Assembly (NCBI GenBank): GCA_937927435.1
Contig: CALBDW010000081.1
Span: forward strand, 1-19,071
Direction of reading: 5' to 3'
Length of the DNA stretch: 19,071 nucleotides
DNA from: an uncultured Bdellovibrionales bacterium
Lineage (GTDB): Bacteria; Bdellovibrionota; Bdellovibrionia; Bdellovibrionales; JAMPXM01
The position numbers and the translations under genes were made by a program. Shown piece after piece: positions 6,959 to 14,246 of this stretch (its first letter is position 1; each line of letters begins with the position of its first letter). Below the pieces are notes generated by a model. That model made no database searches, was not told the DNA's origin, and saw only the letters and a program-made list of their open reading frames with translations.

Positions 6959-8245
6959 TCAATAGCCGAAAGGATAGGTGTCGGGCTCGGCGATATGTTT
7001 GGCGTGTGGGAGAGGAACGACGGCGCTCGTCTCATCGACCCAAAAAATCTCGTCGAATTGGTCGCCGAGTCCCGCTTCGAAGTAGTGGCTGAGGCGTTCC
7101 GTGTCGGGGCGGTAAATGACGCCGACAGCGCGCTCCAGCCTGGTTTTCGATAACGCCTTCTTAAGAGCCGGGTCTTTTTGCAGAGGGAGAAGATAGCAAC
7201 GCGAACTCGCCATGTGAAAAAGCATTTCGTAGGAGTCGGGCCGTGCGCGTATGAGTGCTTTGGTTTCCGCCGGGCCGTCCCAGTAGTTAGCAGCCGTGAC
7301 CGTTCCATGGTCAGTCATGAACCCGATCGCGTAGGTTTTGTCACCGTATTTCGCTTTGCAAAGTTGCCCGATATTGATTTCGCCGAGCTGTCCCATTTCG
7401 GTCGCGGCGGCGTTCCCGATATGGGAGTTATGAGCCCAAACCACGATTTTGGCGTTAAAATGTTCCTTTAGGATCTTTAAAGTTTCAAACATATGTTGGT
7501 CGCGGAGGTTCCACGAACGGATGGAACCCTCGTGCATGGTCCGATAGTATTCTTCGGCGTTTTTCACCACGCGAGCGTTCTGAAAAGCAGAAAAGAGTTC
7601 GGCATTGGCGCTCGGCAATCGGGACTCGTTTTCGTAAAGGAGTTTAAAGAGGTCGGCCACTTCACTCTCGCAACTTTCGGCAACGCCGCGGAGGACTGCA
7701 AGGCCGTAGTGTGAATGGTCGAAGTACCACGGTCTCAAACAAGTGTCCGCGGTTTCGAGAATCATGTATCGATCCGGCAAGTGTTTCTTGATGAAGGGTT
7801 TCAGCGCTTCGAGCGAAGCCGAGAGGCTATAAAGATCCATGCCGTAAATGGAAACGCGGGACCGGGCCTCGAATGAGAGATTATACGCTTTCAGCCGTTC
7901 AACGAAGATGGCGAACGAAAGGTTGCGCCACATCCACTCCGGGAAACGTCGAAAAGCGTGCCATCGGGGAACTCGCCCCTGGACGTATTGATTGACTCCC
8001 TCGGTATCCGGCCAGTCCGCTTCGAGCAGGACGATCTCGAATCCTTTTTCACGGATGAGTTCCATCGTGATGTCGGCACGTAGGTCATAAAACTCGCTGG
8101 TCCCGTGGGTGGACTCGCCGAGAAGCACGATTTCCGCGTCACCGATCCGGTTTAAAAGCGAAGAAAAATCAGGTGACTCAGGCTCGATCTCCTCGAGGTT
8201 GTGATTGATGAGCTCGACGGTCAGGATCTCGGCGGGAGGTATCAT
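6959..8245 (-). CDS. Erythromycin esterase-family hydrolase
   Basis: A 428-residue member of the erythromycin esterase/succinoglycan-biosynthesis family (Pfam Erythro_esteras). Recognisable blocks are LLGESTHGTSEFY with the Glu44/His47 pair that matches the catalytic Glu/His of Ere enzymes, LEADWPD, RFPEWMWRN, YGMDLYSL and VVWAHNSHIGNA. Ere enzymes hydrolyse the macrolide lactone, but many chromosomal relatives have no shown macrolide activity, so resistance should not be assumed. The ATG at 8245 overlaps the TGA of the upstream 107-residue gene (ATGA, 8242-8245), which indicates translational coupling. It ends 14 bases from the convergent KMO-like gene, with no obvious terminator between them. 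There is no signal peptide, so it should be cytoplasmic. The true substrate is unknown. Confidence 0.9.
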   Translation of the reverse strand: MIPPAEILTVELINHNLEEIEPESPDFSSLLNRIGDAEIVLLGESTHGTSEFYDLRADITMELIREKGFEIVLLEADWPDTEGVNQYVQGRVPRWHAFRRFPEWMWRNLSFAIFVERLKAYNLSFEARSRVSIYGMDLYSLSASLEALKPFIKKHLPDRYMILETADTCLRPWYFDHSHYGLAVLRGVAESCESEVADLFKLLYENESRLPSANAELFSAFQNARVVKNAEEYYRTMHEGSIRSWNLRDQHMFETLKILKEHFNAKIVVWAHNSHIGNAAATEMGQLGEINIGQLCKAKYGDKTYAIGFMTDHGTVTAANYWDGPAETKALIRARPDSYEMLFHMASSRCYLLPLQKDPALKKALSKTRLERAVGVIYRPDTERLSHYFEAGLGDQFDEIFWVDETSAVVPLPHAKHIAEPDTYPFGY

Positions 8246-8565
8246 GGCCTCGTCTCCGAGCAGAGAATTTCGAGTTCACGCGCATCTTCGAGTAGCCGTT
8301 GGCGGGTCGATTCGATGTCCCAATTTGGATAGTATTGGGTGTAAATTTGCATATCGTAGAGTTTCGCGAGACAAGCCTCGTTTCGCGGATCGAGAGAATC
8401 CTCCAGATCGAGAAGATAGAGATTGGCTTCTCGCATGAAATCGCCATAATCGGACTCGTCGAGCGTTTGAATGCGGTCGATGAACCGACGGATCGCGCTC
8501 GCGGCCGACTTTGGAACGCGGCTTGCGGGCAAGGCGTTCGGATCAATCCAGATGAGGTCGCCCAT
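8242..8565 (-). CDS. Hypothetical 107-residue protein coupled to the Ere-family gene
   Basis: I do not recognise the family. It is acidic and probably all-helical and soluble (for example SAIRRFIDRIQTLDESDY, then a stretch rich in Leu, Glu and Asp around NLYLLDLEDSLDP), with several Tyr and Trp (YTQYYPNWDIE). It has no Cys pairs, signal peptide or membrane segment. The start ATG 8565 has GAGGT 6 bases upstream. Its stop overlaps the start of the Ere-family gene by ATGA, so the two are made together and may interact. It lies 77 bases downstream of the flavoprotein gene, probably in the same transcript. Confidence 0.75.
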   Translation of the reverse strand: MGDLIWIDPNALPASRVPKSAASAIRRFIDRIQTLDESDYGDFMREANLYLLDLEDSLDPRNEACLAKLYDMQIYTQYYPNWDIESTRQRLLEDARELEILCSETRP

Positions 8566-8642
8566 AGTGATACCTCTCGAGGCTTATTTTAGCTCCGCGA
8601 GGGCCGCTTGAGGCGTAGCGTTTTGGAAACATCCGAACGATA

Positions 8643-9398
8643 TCAGTCGAACGCTTCGGCGAAGACGCGTGTGGAATCGAAACCTTCGCTTGTGAGCCGC
8701 GCCTTAACGTCTTTGATCATCGCGCTGTTGCCGCAAAGATAAAACGTGGTCGGAATTTCAAGATAGCGAAACTCTTTGATGAAATCCTGGACATAACCTT
8801 TCGGCCCTGTCCACTCGGACGAGGGTCGCGAAAGAACGTATTGGTATTGGAAGTCCTTAAGGCTCGCTTTCAGCGCTTCCAATTCTTCACGGTAATAGAT
8901 GTCGTTTTCCGTGCGGACGCCGAAGAGCAGGCGATAGCGCAAGTCCGGGTATTTGTCTTTGAGCGATTGCAGATAGCACACATGTTGGCTCACCCCCGAA
9001 CCGGTATTCAGGAAGATGATTTGCTCGGTCGGCGGTTCCTTGAAAAAGAGGCGTCCGAACGGTCCGGTGAAATCGAGGATTTCTCCGCCTTTCAACTTCC
9101 AAACGAACTGCGAAGCGGCTCCACCGTCGACGTAATTGAAGATCAAGCGGAATCCGTCGGTGCGGCGATCATCGGAAGCCAACGAATAGGCGCGGAGCAA
9201 GGGTTTGGGTTCTGCCGGAACATGTAACATCACGAACTGGCCCGCACGAAACTGGAAGGTCTCGGGTTCAACCGTTTTGATGAAGAGCTCGCGGATGCGC
9301 GGCGTGTAGTCGCGGACTTCCTCAACGCGCATCTTGTAAATTTGACGTCCTTTGGGTTTCGGTGCTGCGGTGGAAGCAGCCGCGTCGCTTGAAGACAT
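8643..9398 (-). CDS. Ferredoxin-NADP reductase-like FAD/NAD(P) oxidoreductase
   Basis: A 251-residue electron-transfer flavoprotein of the FNR superfamily that would move electrons between NAD(P)H and an iron-sulfur or flavin partner. Visible parts: an Ala/Lys/Pro-rich leader of about 18 residues; an FAD beta-barrel with AGQFVMLHVP, RAYSLAS (69-75, the RxYS FAD motif) and GGAAS (92-96); an NAD(P) domain with TGSGVSQ (132-138), FGVRTENDIYY, LCGN (221-224); and the C-terminal FAEAFD. The TGSGVSQ motif lacks the Pro usual in TGTGIAP. There is no [2Fe-2S] domain. Start ATG 9398 has GAGGAGT 8 bases upstream. Lying between the pyrophosphatase and the Ere pair, it could serve general redox or supply one of the nearby flavin monooxygenases; neither is shown. 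Confidence 0.88.
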   Translation of the reverse strand: MSSSDAAASTAAPKPKGRQIYKMRVEEVRDYTPRIRELFIKTVEPETFQFRAGQFVMLHVPAEPKPLLRAYSLASDDRRTDGFRLIFNYVDGGAASQFVWKLKGGEILDFTGPFGRLFFKEPPTEQIIFLNTGSGVSQHVCYLQSLKDKYPDLRYRLLFGVRTENDIYYREELEALKASLKDFQYQYVLSRPSSEWTGPKGYVQDFIKEFRYLEIPTTFYLCGNSAMIKDVKARLTSEGFDSTRVFAEAFD

Positions 9399-9478
9399 GC
9401 GTCGGACTCCTCTTCAACTTTTGGGGTAGAGCCCTTTTGTATCCGGATGCGGCTTAAGGTGCAAGAACGTTCGTTCGA

Positions 9479-10042
9479 TTAAGGAGTTCGGGTGTCGCGA
9501 CGGCTCTTGGCAAGCTCGGAGGCACATTTTCGATAGTAGTCGATCGCGGCTGTAACCACCTTCAAAGCCTCCTCACGATCCAGAAAGCCTTCAATGTGGA
9601 CGGTTTTGTTTTCCAGAACTTTATAATCCTCGAAGAAGCGGCGCACTTCCTTCAGGCGGTGAGGGGGGAGTTCCGTGATCGAGCTGTAACAAGCGAATTC
9701 CGGGTCGTCGACGTGCACGGCGATGATCTTGTCGTCGGCCTCACCCTGATCGAGCATTTTCATGACGCCGATGGGCCGCGCTCGCATAATCGCAAGCGGC
9801 ACCACGGATTCCTGGCCGAGCACCAAGATGTCAAGCGGGTCGTTGTCAGCGCAATAGGTTCTCGGGATGAAGCCGTAGTTGGCCGGGTAATGGACGCTGC
9901 TAAATAAAATCCGATCGACCCGCAGGAGGCCTGACGGCTTATCGAGTTCATATTTGACCTTGGAGCCCTTCGGCACTTCGATGACAACGGGTACGATTTC
10001 GGGGGCGTCTTTTCCGATTTCGACGTCGTGCCAGGGGTGCAT
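9479..10042 (-). CDS. ppa: Inorganic pyrophosphatase, family I
   Basis: A 187-residue cytoplasmic soluble pyrophosphatase that hydrolyses PPi to two phosphates and pulls biosynthetic reactions forward, including the aminoacyl- and acyl-adenylations made by other genes here. The signature DNDPLD (66-71) carries the three metal-binding Asp residues, and the other active-site residues are at family positions: Glu22, Lys30, Glu32, Arg44, Tyr56, Asp97, Asp102 or Asp103, and Lys104. The length is close to the bacterial norm of about 175. Start ATG 10042 has a GAGAGGAG site upstream. It is divergent from the SDR operon, and the 141 bases between the two starts must hold both promoters. It is first of a run of minus-strand genes. 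Confidence 0.97.
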   Translation of the reverse strand: MHPWHDVEIGKDAPEIVPVVIEVPKGSKVKYELDKPSGLLRVDRILFSSVHYPANYGFIPRTYCADNDPLDILVLGQESVVPLAIMRARPIGVMKMLDQGEADDKIIAVHVDDPEFACYSSITELPPHRLKEVRRFFEDYKVLENKTVHIEGFLDREEALKVVTAAIDYYRKCASELAKSRRDTRTP

Positions 10043-10126
10043 GTCGGGCTCCTCTCGTGAAGGCCGGTTTATCCATTCTGCCTTTTTCTTTGGTAGGCCG
10101 CAATAAACATCGTCACGGAGGGGGCT

Positions 10127-10155
10127 TTGACTCTTAGGAGCGGGAATCCTATGCT
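10127..10155 (+). promoter_or_regulatory. Near-consensus sigma-70 promoter for the five-gene operon
   Basis: TTGACT (10127-10132), exactly 17 bases, then TATGCT (10150-10155). Start of transcription is expected near 10162, 22 bases before the chosen ATG 10184. It also shows that the longer TTG-initiated frame from 10127 is not the real start of the SDR gene, because its first codon is the -35 box. Confidence 0.65.
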
Positions 10156-10183
10156 ACGGCCTGACGAACGAAGGGATGAAACG

Positions 10184-10972
10184 ATGGTGGCCCAGGGACC
10201 CATTGATCTCAACTTACGCGGTCGTACGGCGCTTGTGACGGGAGCTTCCGCGGGCATCGGCGCCGCCAGCGCCCGTTGTCTTTCTTCGCTTGGAGCCCGC
10301 GTGATCCTAGTGGCGCGTACGGAAACAAGACTGAAACAAGTGACGGAGGGGCTTGAAAACGCCAGATATTGGGCGCTCGATGTGAACGATCATAGGGCCC
10401 TCGGTGAACATTTGGAGGCCGAGCTTCGAGCGGGTTCGATCGATGTCGTCGTGAACAATAGCGGAGGACCGCAAGCGGGCCCTATTCTCGCGGCGAAGCT
10501 AGAGGATTTTTTAACGGCATTTCATCAACATCTCTTAACGAATCAGTTCATCGTGCAGCGGGTGATCCCCAAAATGAAGGAGAGGGGCTTCGGAAGGATT
10601 ATTAATATTATCTCGACATCCGTTTACGCGCCCATTCCGAATCTTGGGGTTTCCAACACGATTCGTGCGGCGGTCGCTTCGTGGGCGAAAACGCTTTCCA
10701 ACGAAGTCGGTCCGTACGGCATTACGGTGAATTCGGTTCTTCCTGGCTATACGGCGACCGAGCGATTGGACCAGTTGATAAAAGAGACGGCCAAGTGCCT
10801 CGGAAAAACGGAGGAAGAAGTAGCGAATGACTGGAAAAACTCAACGCCCGTCCGGCGGTTCGCGCAGCCTGAAGAAGTTGCTGCGGCTGTGGGTTTTTTG
10901 GCGAGCCCGGCTGCGGGTTATATCAACGGCGTGGCGTTACCGGTGGATGGCGGCCGTTTGCCGATGATCTAG
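10184..10972 (+). CDS. Short-chain dehydrogenase/reductase with non-canonical active site
   Basis: A 262-residue SDR, first gene of the operon. The Rossmann dinucleotide motif TGASAGIG (19-26), NNSGG in place of NNAG (91-95), a Ser region IISTSVY (143-148), and the C-terminal GYINGVALPVDGG are clear. The usual catalytic YxxxK is absent: the aligned segment reads GVSNTIRAA, putting Ser157 at the Tyr position and Arg161 at the Lys position. I recall a branch of SDRs with an L-S-N-x-x-R pattern at this site, so this is probably a conserved variant and not a damaged gene. Cofactor binding looks intact; whether it reduces or oxidises a carbonyl by the normal mechanism is doubtful. ATG 10184 is preceded by AGGG and fits the promoter. 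The next gene starts 16 bases downstream. Confidence 0.9.
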   Translation: MVAQGPIDLNLRGRTALVTGASAGIGAASARCLSSLGARVILVARTETRLKQVTEGLENARYWALDVNDHRALGEHLEAELRAGSIDVVVNNSGGPQAGPILAAKLEDFLTAFHQHLLTNQFIVQRVIPKMKERGFGRIINIISTSVYAPIPNLGVSNTIRAAVASWAKTLSNEVGPYGITVNSVLPGYTATERLDQLIKETAKCLGKTEEEVANDWKNSTPVRRFAQPEEVAAAVGFLASPAAGYINGVALPVDGGRLPMI

Positions 10973-10988
10973 TTAAAGGGGAGTTGAC

Positions 10989-12224
10989 TTGCGTTTCGAT
11001 ATTTTCTTGAGCATCTGCCAAACCGAGGTCGACGGCGTCATTCCCAATGAACGCACGATGTTCCGCAATTTTTTCGATCAAGTTCGGCTTGCGGACGAGC
11101 TTGGGTTTGGAACGGCATGGGTTGCCGAATCACACTTATCCTGTCAAGTTCAAAAGCGAAATCCAGGAGCCGTCATCCCACGTTTTAAGGGAGAGATCGG
11201 CCTTAACACCGACATCCTGCAACTGGCGCATAAGATTTTCGCGCAAACCAAGCGGATCCATGTCGGTAGCGCGATTCGCAATATTCTCTGCAACGGCGGT
11301 CCGATGGCCCATGCGGAAGCCATCCGCATGTTTCTCACCCTTCACGGTCTTGATGAAAGCGAAAACCGTCTTATCGATATCGGTTTTGCGAGCGGCCGTT
11401 TCCCGTTCTCAAATATCCCGTACGGAATCCGCCCGAGAAATGCCGTGGAGGAGGCCGCTTGGCCGGCTTTGAGGGGGCTCATTTTCCTTGAAGCGACGGA
11501 GATTTTTCTTCGCTTCTTGCGCGGTGATATTTTCGCTTCGAAGGATGTGGCGCCGAAACGATTGACGCGCGCGCATTTCAGAAGCGATGCCGATTGGGAA
11601 AAGGTGCTGCGTGCGTGGCGGGACGCCGAAGGACGGGGGCACGAAGAGAGTCCCGACTTCATCGAAATCGCGCCGTACTGGGGCTTCGACGACGTCGGTG
11701 TGATTCCTTTTGAGGCTCCGCTGAAGTACTTGAGGTTGACCATTGGCTCGCATGATCCAGCCTCGCACGTTCTCGCGAACAAGTTTATGCCTGTCGGAGT
11801 CTTCAACCTGTCCATTACACCGAGTTCGGTCATCGAAGAAACCCATCAGCGGATGCTGAAGTATTATCACAAATACGGCGGCCCGTGGACACGAGCGCAT
11901 ATGCCGCGCACGGTTTTGGTCTTTATCGACGAATCTCCGGGGCTCTCTCTAGAAGCCCGTCGGCGGAGGGCGCAAGAGGCAGCTCAGAAAGCGATTTCCA
12001 ACTACTGGCTCGCCGTTGAAGGAACTTTGGATCCCGCAAAAATCGAACAGGCTGTCGACAACGCGCTGATCGGGACCGCGGACGATATCGTCGAACAAAT
12101 GCAGGTCCGTTTTCATCCTGAAGACCGCTTGATGCTCTGGTTCGACTTCAACAACCACGACAACGAAGCGGTCTGCCGGTCCATGCGTTGGTTCATGGAA
12201 AAAGTGGCCCCACGGTTCCATTAA
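10989..12224 (+). CDS. Luciferase-like (LLM class) flavin-dependent monooxygenase
   Basis: A 411-residue member of the bacterial luciferase superfamily, which uses reduced flavin and O2 for monooxygenation. Evidence is the family opening (MRFDIFLSICQ, then FFDQVRLADELGFGTAWVAESH), the strand-helix pattern with IHVGSAIRNI, HAEAIRMFLTLHGL and DIGFASGR, and the C-terminal IGTADDIVEQM. It is longer than typical 330-360-residue LLM proteins because of a large insertion around residues 155-235. The start is TTG at 10989, preceded by AAAGGGGAG at a normal distance; there is no ATG nearby. It needs reduced flavin from a partner; none is encoded in the operon, although an FNR-type flavoprotein lies on the other strand nearby. 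The substrate is unknown; an aromatic or amine intermediate of the operon's pathway is an inference. Confidence 0.88.
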   Translation: MRFDIFLSICQTEVDGVIPNERTMFRNFFDQVRLADELGFGTAWVAESHLSCQVQKRNPGAVIPRFKGEIGLNTDILQLAHKIFAQTKRIHVGSAIRNILCNGGPMAHAEAIRMFLTLHGLDESENRLIDIGFASGRFPFSNIPYGIRPRNAVEEAAWPALRGLIFLEATEIFLRFLRGDIFASKDVAPKRLTRAHFRSDADWEKVLRAWRDAEGRGHEESPDFIEIAPYWGFDDVGVIPFEAPLKYLRLTIGSHDPASHVLANKFMPVGVFNLSITPSSVIEETHQRMLKYYHKYGGPWTRAHMPRTVLVFIDESPGLSLEARRRRAQEAAQKAISNYWLAVEGTLDPAKIEQAVDNALIGTADDIVEQMQVRFHPEDRLMLWFDFNNHDNEAVCRSMRWFMEKVAPRFH

Positions 12225-12238
12225 GGAGCGCGGAGTCG

Positions 12239-13315
12239 ATGTGCAGGGAAGAGTTGAAAAAGCCAAGCGTTGCAGCCGGAACGGCCGATCCGTTACAGGT
12301 CGGTACGTGGGTTCCGCTCGTCGATTACCGCCGAAATGGTGTCACCGAAATCACGGTTCATGGGGCGATCTCCTGGGTCTCAGGTCGCAAAGTGCTCTAT
12401 TCCTATGGAGGAAATGTCCTCTGCTATGGTCGTTCCATGATGAAGCCCCTTCAAATCCGGGTCTTCGCCAAGGAACTTGATCCGATTCTGTCGATCGAAA
12501 GTAAGGCGATTTCGGTCGCAAGCCACAACGCTGAACCCGAGCATGTGGCGGCAGCGAAGGCGATCTTAAAAGAGTCGGAGATGTCTCTCCTTCAGACGCC
12601 GCCTTCGTTTCCGCTTGTGCCGTCCGGGCGGCCAGTTCAAAGCCCGAGTCGCTGGTACCATCCGTGTTCGGGCAAGCACGCCGCGATTTTAAGGGGGTGC
12701 CAGCTTCGCGGTTGGTCGCGCGTCGGCTATACGTGGCCGCATCATGCGTATCATCAAGCCTACCTCGAAGTGATTCGGAGAGCTTTGGGGCCGGTCTGGT
12801 CGCCCAAGGTGACGGCGAAAGACGGTTGCGGTCTCCCGACGGTCTCCATGAGCGTGAATGAACTTGCACAAATCTATGCGCATCTCGCGGTGACACGTGA
12901 CGAAGATTGGATTTGGTCGGCGATGGTGGAAAAGCCGGATTTGGTGGGTGGGTTTAACCGACTCGACTCGACGATCCTGAAATCGTGCGAAGGAAAAGTT
13001 CTCGCCAAAGAAGGGGCGGACGGGCTTCTGGGGTTAGCTATCGTCCATCCTGACTATCCGGACGGTCTCGGCATCGTGATCAAGATCGCGCACGGCTGGA
13101 ACGCGCAGGCGACGTGGTATGTTGCGCGGTCCGTGCTCGGCGTTCTTGGTTTCCAGATTCGCCCTCCCTATAAGCTCGACCGGCAAAAAGCGTATGTCGC
13201 CCCAGAAGTGGTGCCGCCGTCGTTACGACCGCGGTTGGGGGAGATCGAGCCTTTTGATCCTTTGGAACCCGACGAGGACCGTTGGAACTTCGATTTTGAA
13301 AAGTACGTTTAGTGC
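12239..13315 (+). CDS. Type II (Rhizobium-type) asparaginase-like amidohydrolase
   Basis: About 357 residues of the asparaginase II family (Pfam Asparaginase_II), distinct from the E. coli AnsA/AnsB fold. Family blocks are all visible: GRSMMKPLQ with Ser66 and Lys69, SHNAEPEHV, PCSGKHAAIL with Cys143 and Lys146, DGCGLPT with Cys197, and LAKEGADG with Lys257. These match Ser48, Lys51, Cys135, Lys138, Cys189 and Lys263 of the Rhizobium etli enzyme ReAV as I recall them, so it should be active and may bind zinc. The C-terminus after the core is long and acidic. ATG 12239 is chosen; AAGGAG overlaps the stop of the previous gene 10 bases upstream. Its place in an aromatic-type operon suggests hydrolysis of an amide other than free asparagine. 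The stop, TAG, lies at about 13310-13312, 19 bases before the next gene. Confidence 0.9.
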
Positions 13316-13331
13316 GGGAGGAAGCTCAAGT

Positions 13332-14246
13332 ATGGCAAACACCGGTCGGATCGTGGCGGGGGCTATCGTACCTCATCTTCCTCACTTGGTTTACGCGGAA
13401 AGCCCACCGCAAAATGAACCGCGTTCGGAAGGCGGTTGGGAGGTCCTGCGCTGGGGTTGCCAACGCTTCCGTAAAAGCGTCCTGGCGAAAAAGCCCGACG
13501 TTCTCCTCGTGCAGTCCCCGTACTGGCTAACTCATGTGGGTCACCACGTCTTAGGTCTTTCGCGCATGGAAGGGTTTTCGGTCGACCCGTTTTTCCCGCA
13601 TCTTTTTCGTTTTGGTTATGACGTAACAATCGACGCCGAGCTTTCGCATCTTATTGCGGATGAAGGACGGAAAGAGGGGCTCATGATGAAAGTGATGAAA
13701 AACCCCGATTTCACCCTCGATAGTGCCAGTCTCGCGTCGGCATACCTGGTGAATCCTGCGTTTGATATTCCGATCGTGGTGTTGTCTTCGAACCACACGT
13801 GTTCGCGTCTTTCGAGTCAAGCCGCTCAAGAGGAAATGAGAAAGCTCGGTGTCGCGACAAGACGGGCGGTTGAAATCTCGGGGCGGAGGGCGGTTCTTCT
13901 GGCCGGCAATTCTCTTTCATTCCGGCATTTCACGAAAGAGCCGGACATTCCGGAAGATATGAGTCAGGAGCGCATCTTCGATCACAACCAATACCTCTGG
14001 GATATGGAAGTGCTCAAGATGCTACGCGAAGGTCGCACGCGCGAACTCGTCGATTGCTTGCCCGATTTTCTGGCGGCGGCGCAAGCGAGAGCGGGTGCCT
14101 TCGCTTGGATGCTCTCAGCGCTCGATTTCCCGCGGTATCCCGCGGAGGTTCACGCATACGGGAGCATCATTGGAACCGGTAATGCGGTCGTCGAGTGGGA
14201 TCATGAACGTCATTCCATTCCGCTAGCGGCAGGAGGTGGCAGATGA
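13332..14246 (+). CDS. 2-Aminophenol 1,6-dioxygenase beta-subunit homologue (LigB family), active site altered
   Basis: A 304-residue class III extradiol dioxygenase relative. It closely follows the catalytic beta subunit of 2-aminophenol 1,6-dioxygenase (AmnB/CnbCb): GRIVAG, PHLPHLVY, PPQNEPRSEGGWEVLRW, KPDVLLV, VGHH, SVDP.FP, GRRAVLLA, IPEDMS and GYGS-like HAYGSIIGTGNAVVEWD. Compared with the Comamonas enzyme (Fe ligands His13, His62, Glu251; catalytic His195), only His15 is kept. His62 becomes Tyr64 (codon TAC), catalytic His195 becomes Phe197, and the Glu251 segment reads AAAQARAGAFAWM with no acidic residue. The frame is intact along its full length, so this is not ordinary decay. It may be a non-catalytic or repurposed subunit, or use another metal site. 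ATG 13332 has GGGAGG about 10 bases upstream; its TGA overlaps the next ATG. Confidence 0.9.
   Translation: MANTGRIVAGAIVPHLPHLVYAESPPQNEPRSEGGWEVLRWGCQRFRKSVLAKKPDVLLVQSPYWLTHVGHHVLGLSRMEGFSVDPFFPHLFRFGYDVTIDAELSHLIADEGRKEGLMMKVMKNPDFTLDSASLASAYLVNPAFDIPIVVLSSNHTCSRLSSQAAQEEMRKLGVATRRAVEISGRRAVLLAGNSLSFRHFTKEPDIPEDMSQERIFDHNQYLWDMEVLKMLREGRTRELVDCLPDFLAAAQARAGAFAWMLSALDFPRYPAEVHAYGSIIGTGNAVVEWDHERHSIPLAAGGGR

Noticed and set aside
6959..8245. Calling the Ere-family gene a macrolide resistance gene
   Set aside because: Family membership is clear, but substrate specificity cannot be read from sequence, and many chromosomal relatives have no known resistance role.
10127..10183. TTG-initiated extension of the SDR
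   Set aside because: The extra codons contain the -35 and -10 boxes of a near-consensus promoter, so they cannot be translated from that transcript.
13332..14246. Assignment to the MEMO/AmmeMemoRadiSam B branch of the LigB fold
   Set aside because: Long collinear blocks (PPQNEPRSEGGWEVLRW, IPEDMS, IGTGNAVVEWD) and the paired alpha-type gene point specifically to aminophenol dioxygenase subunits.
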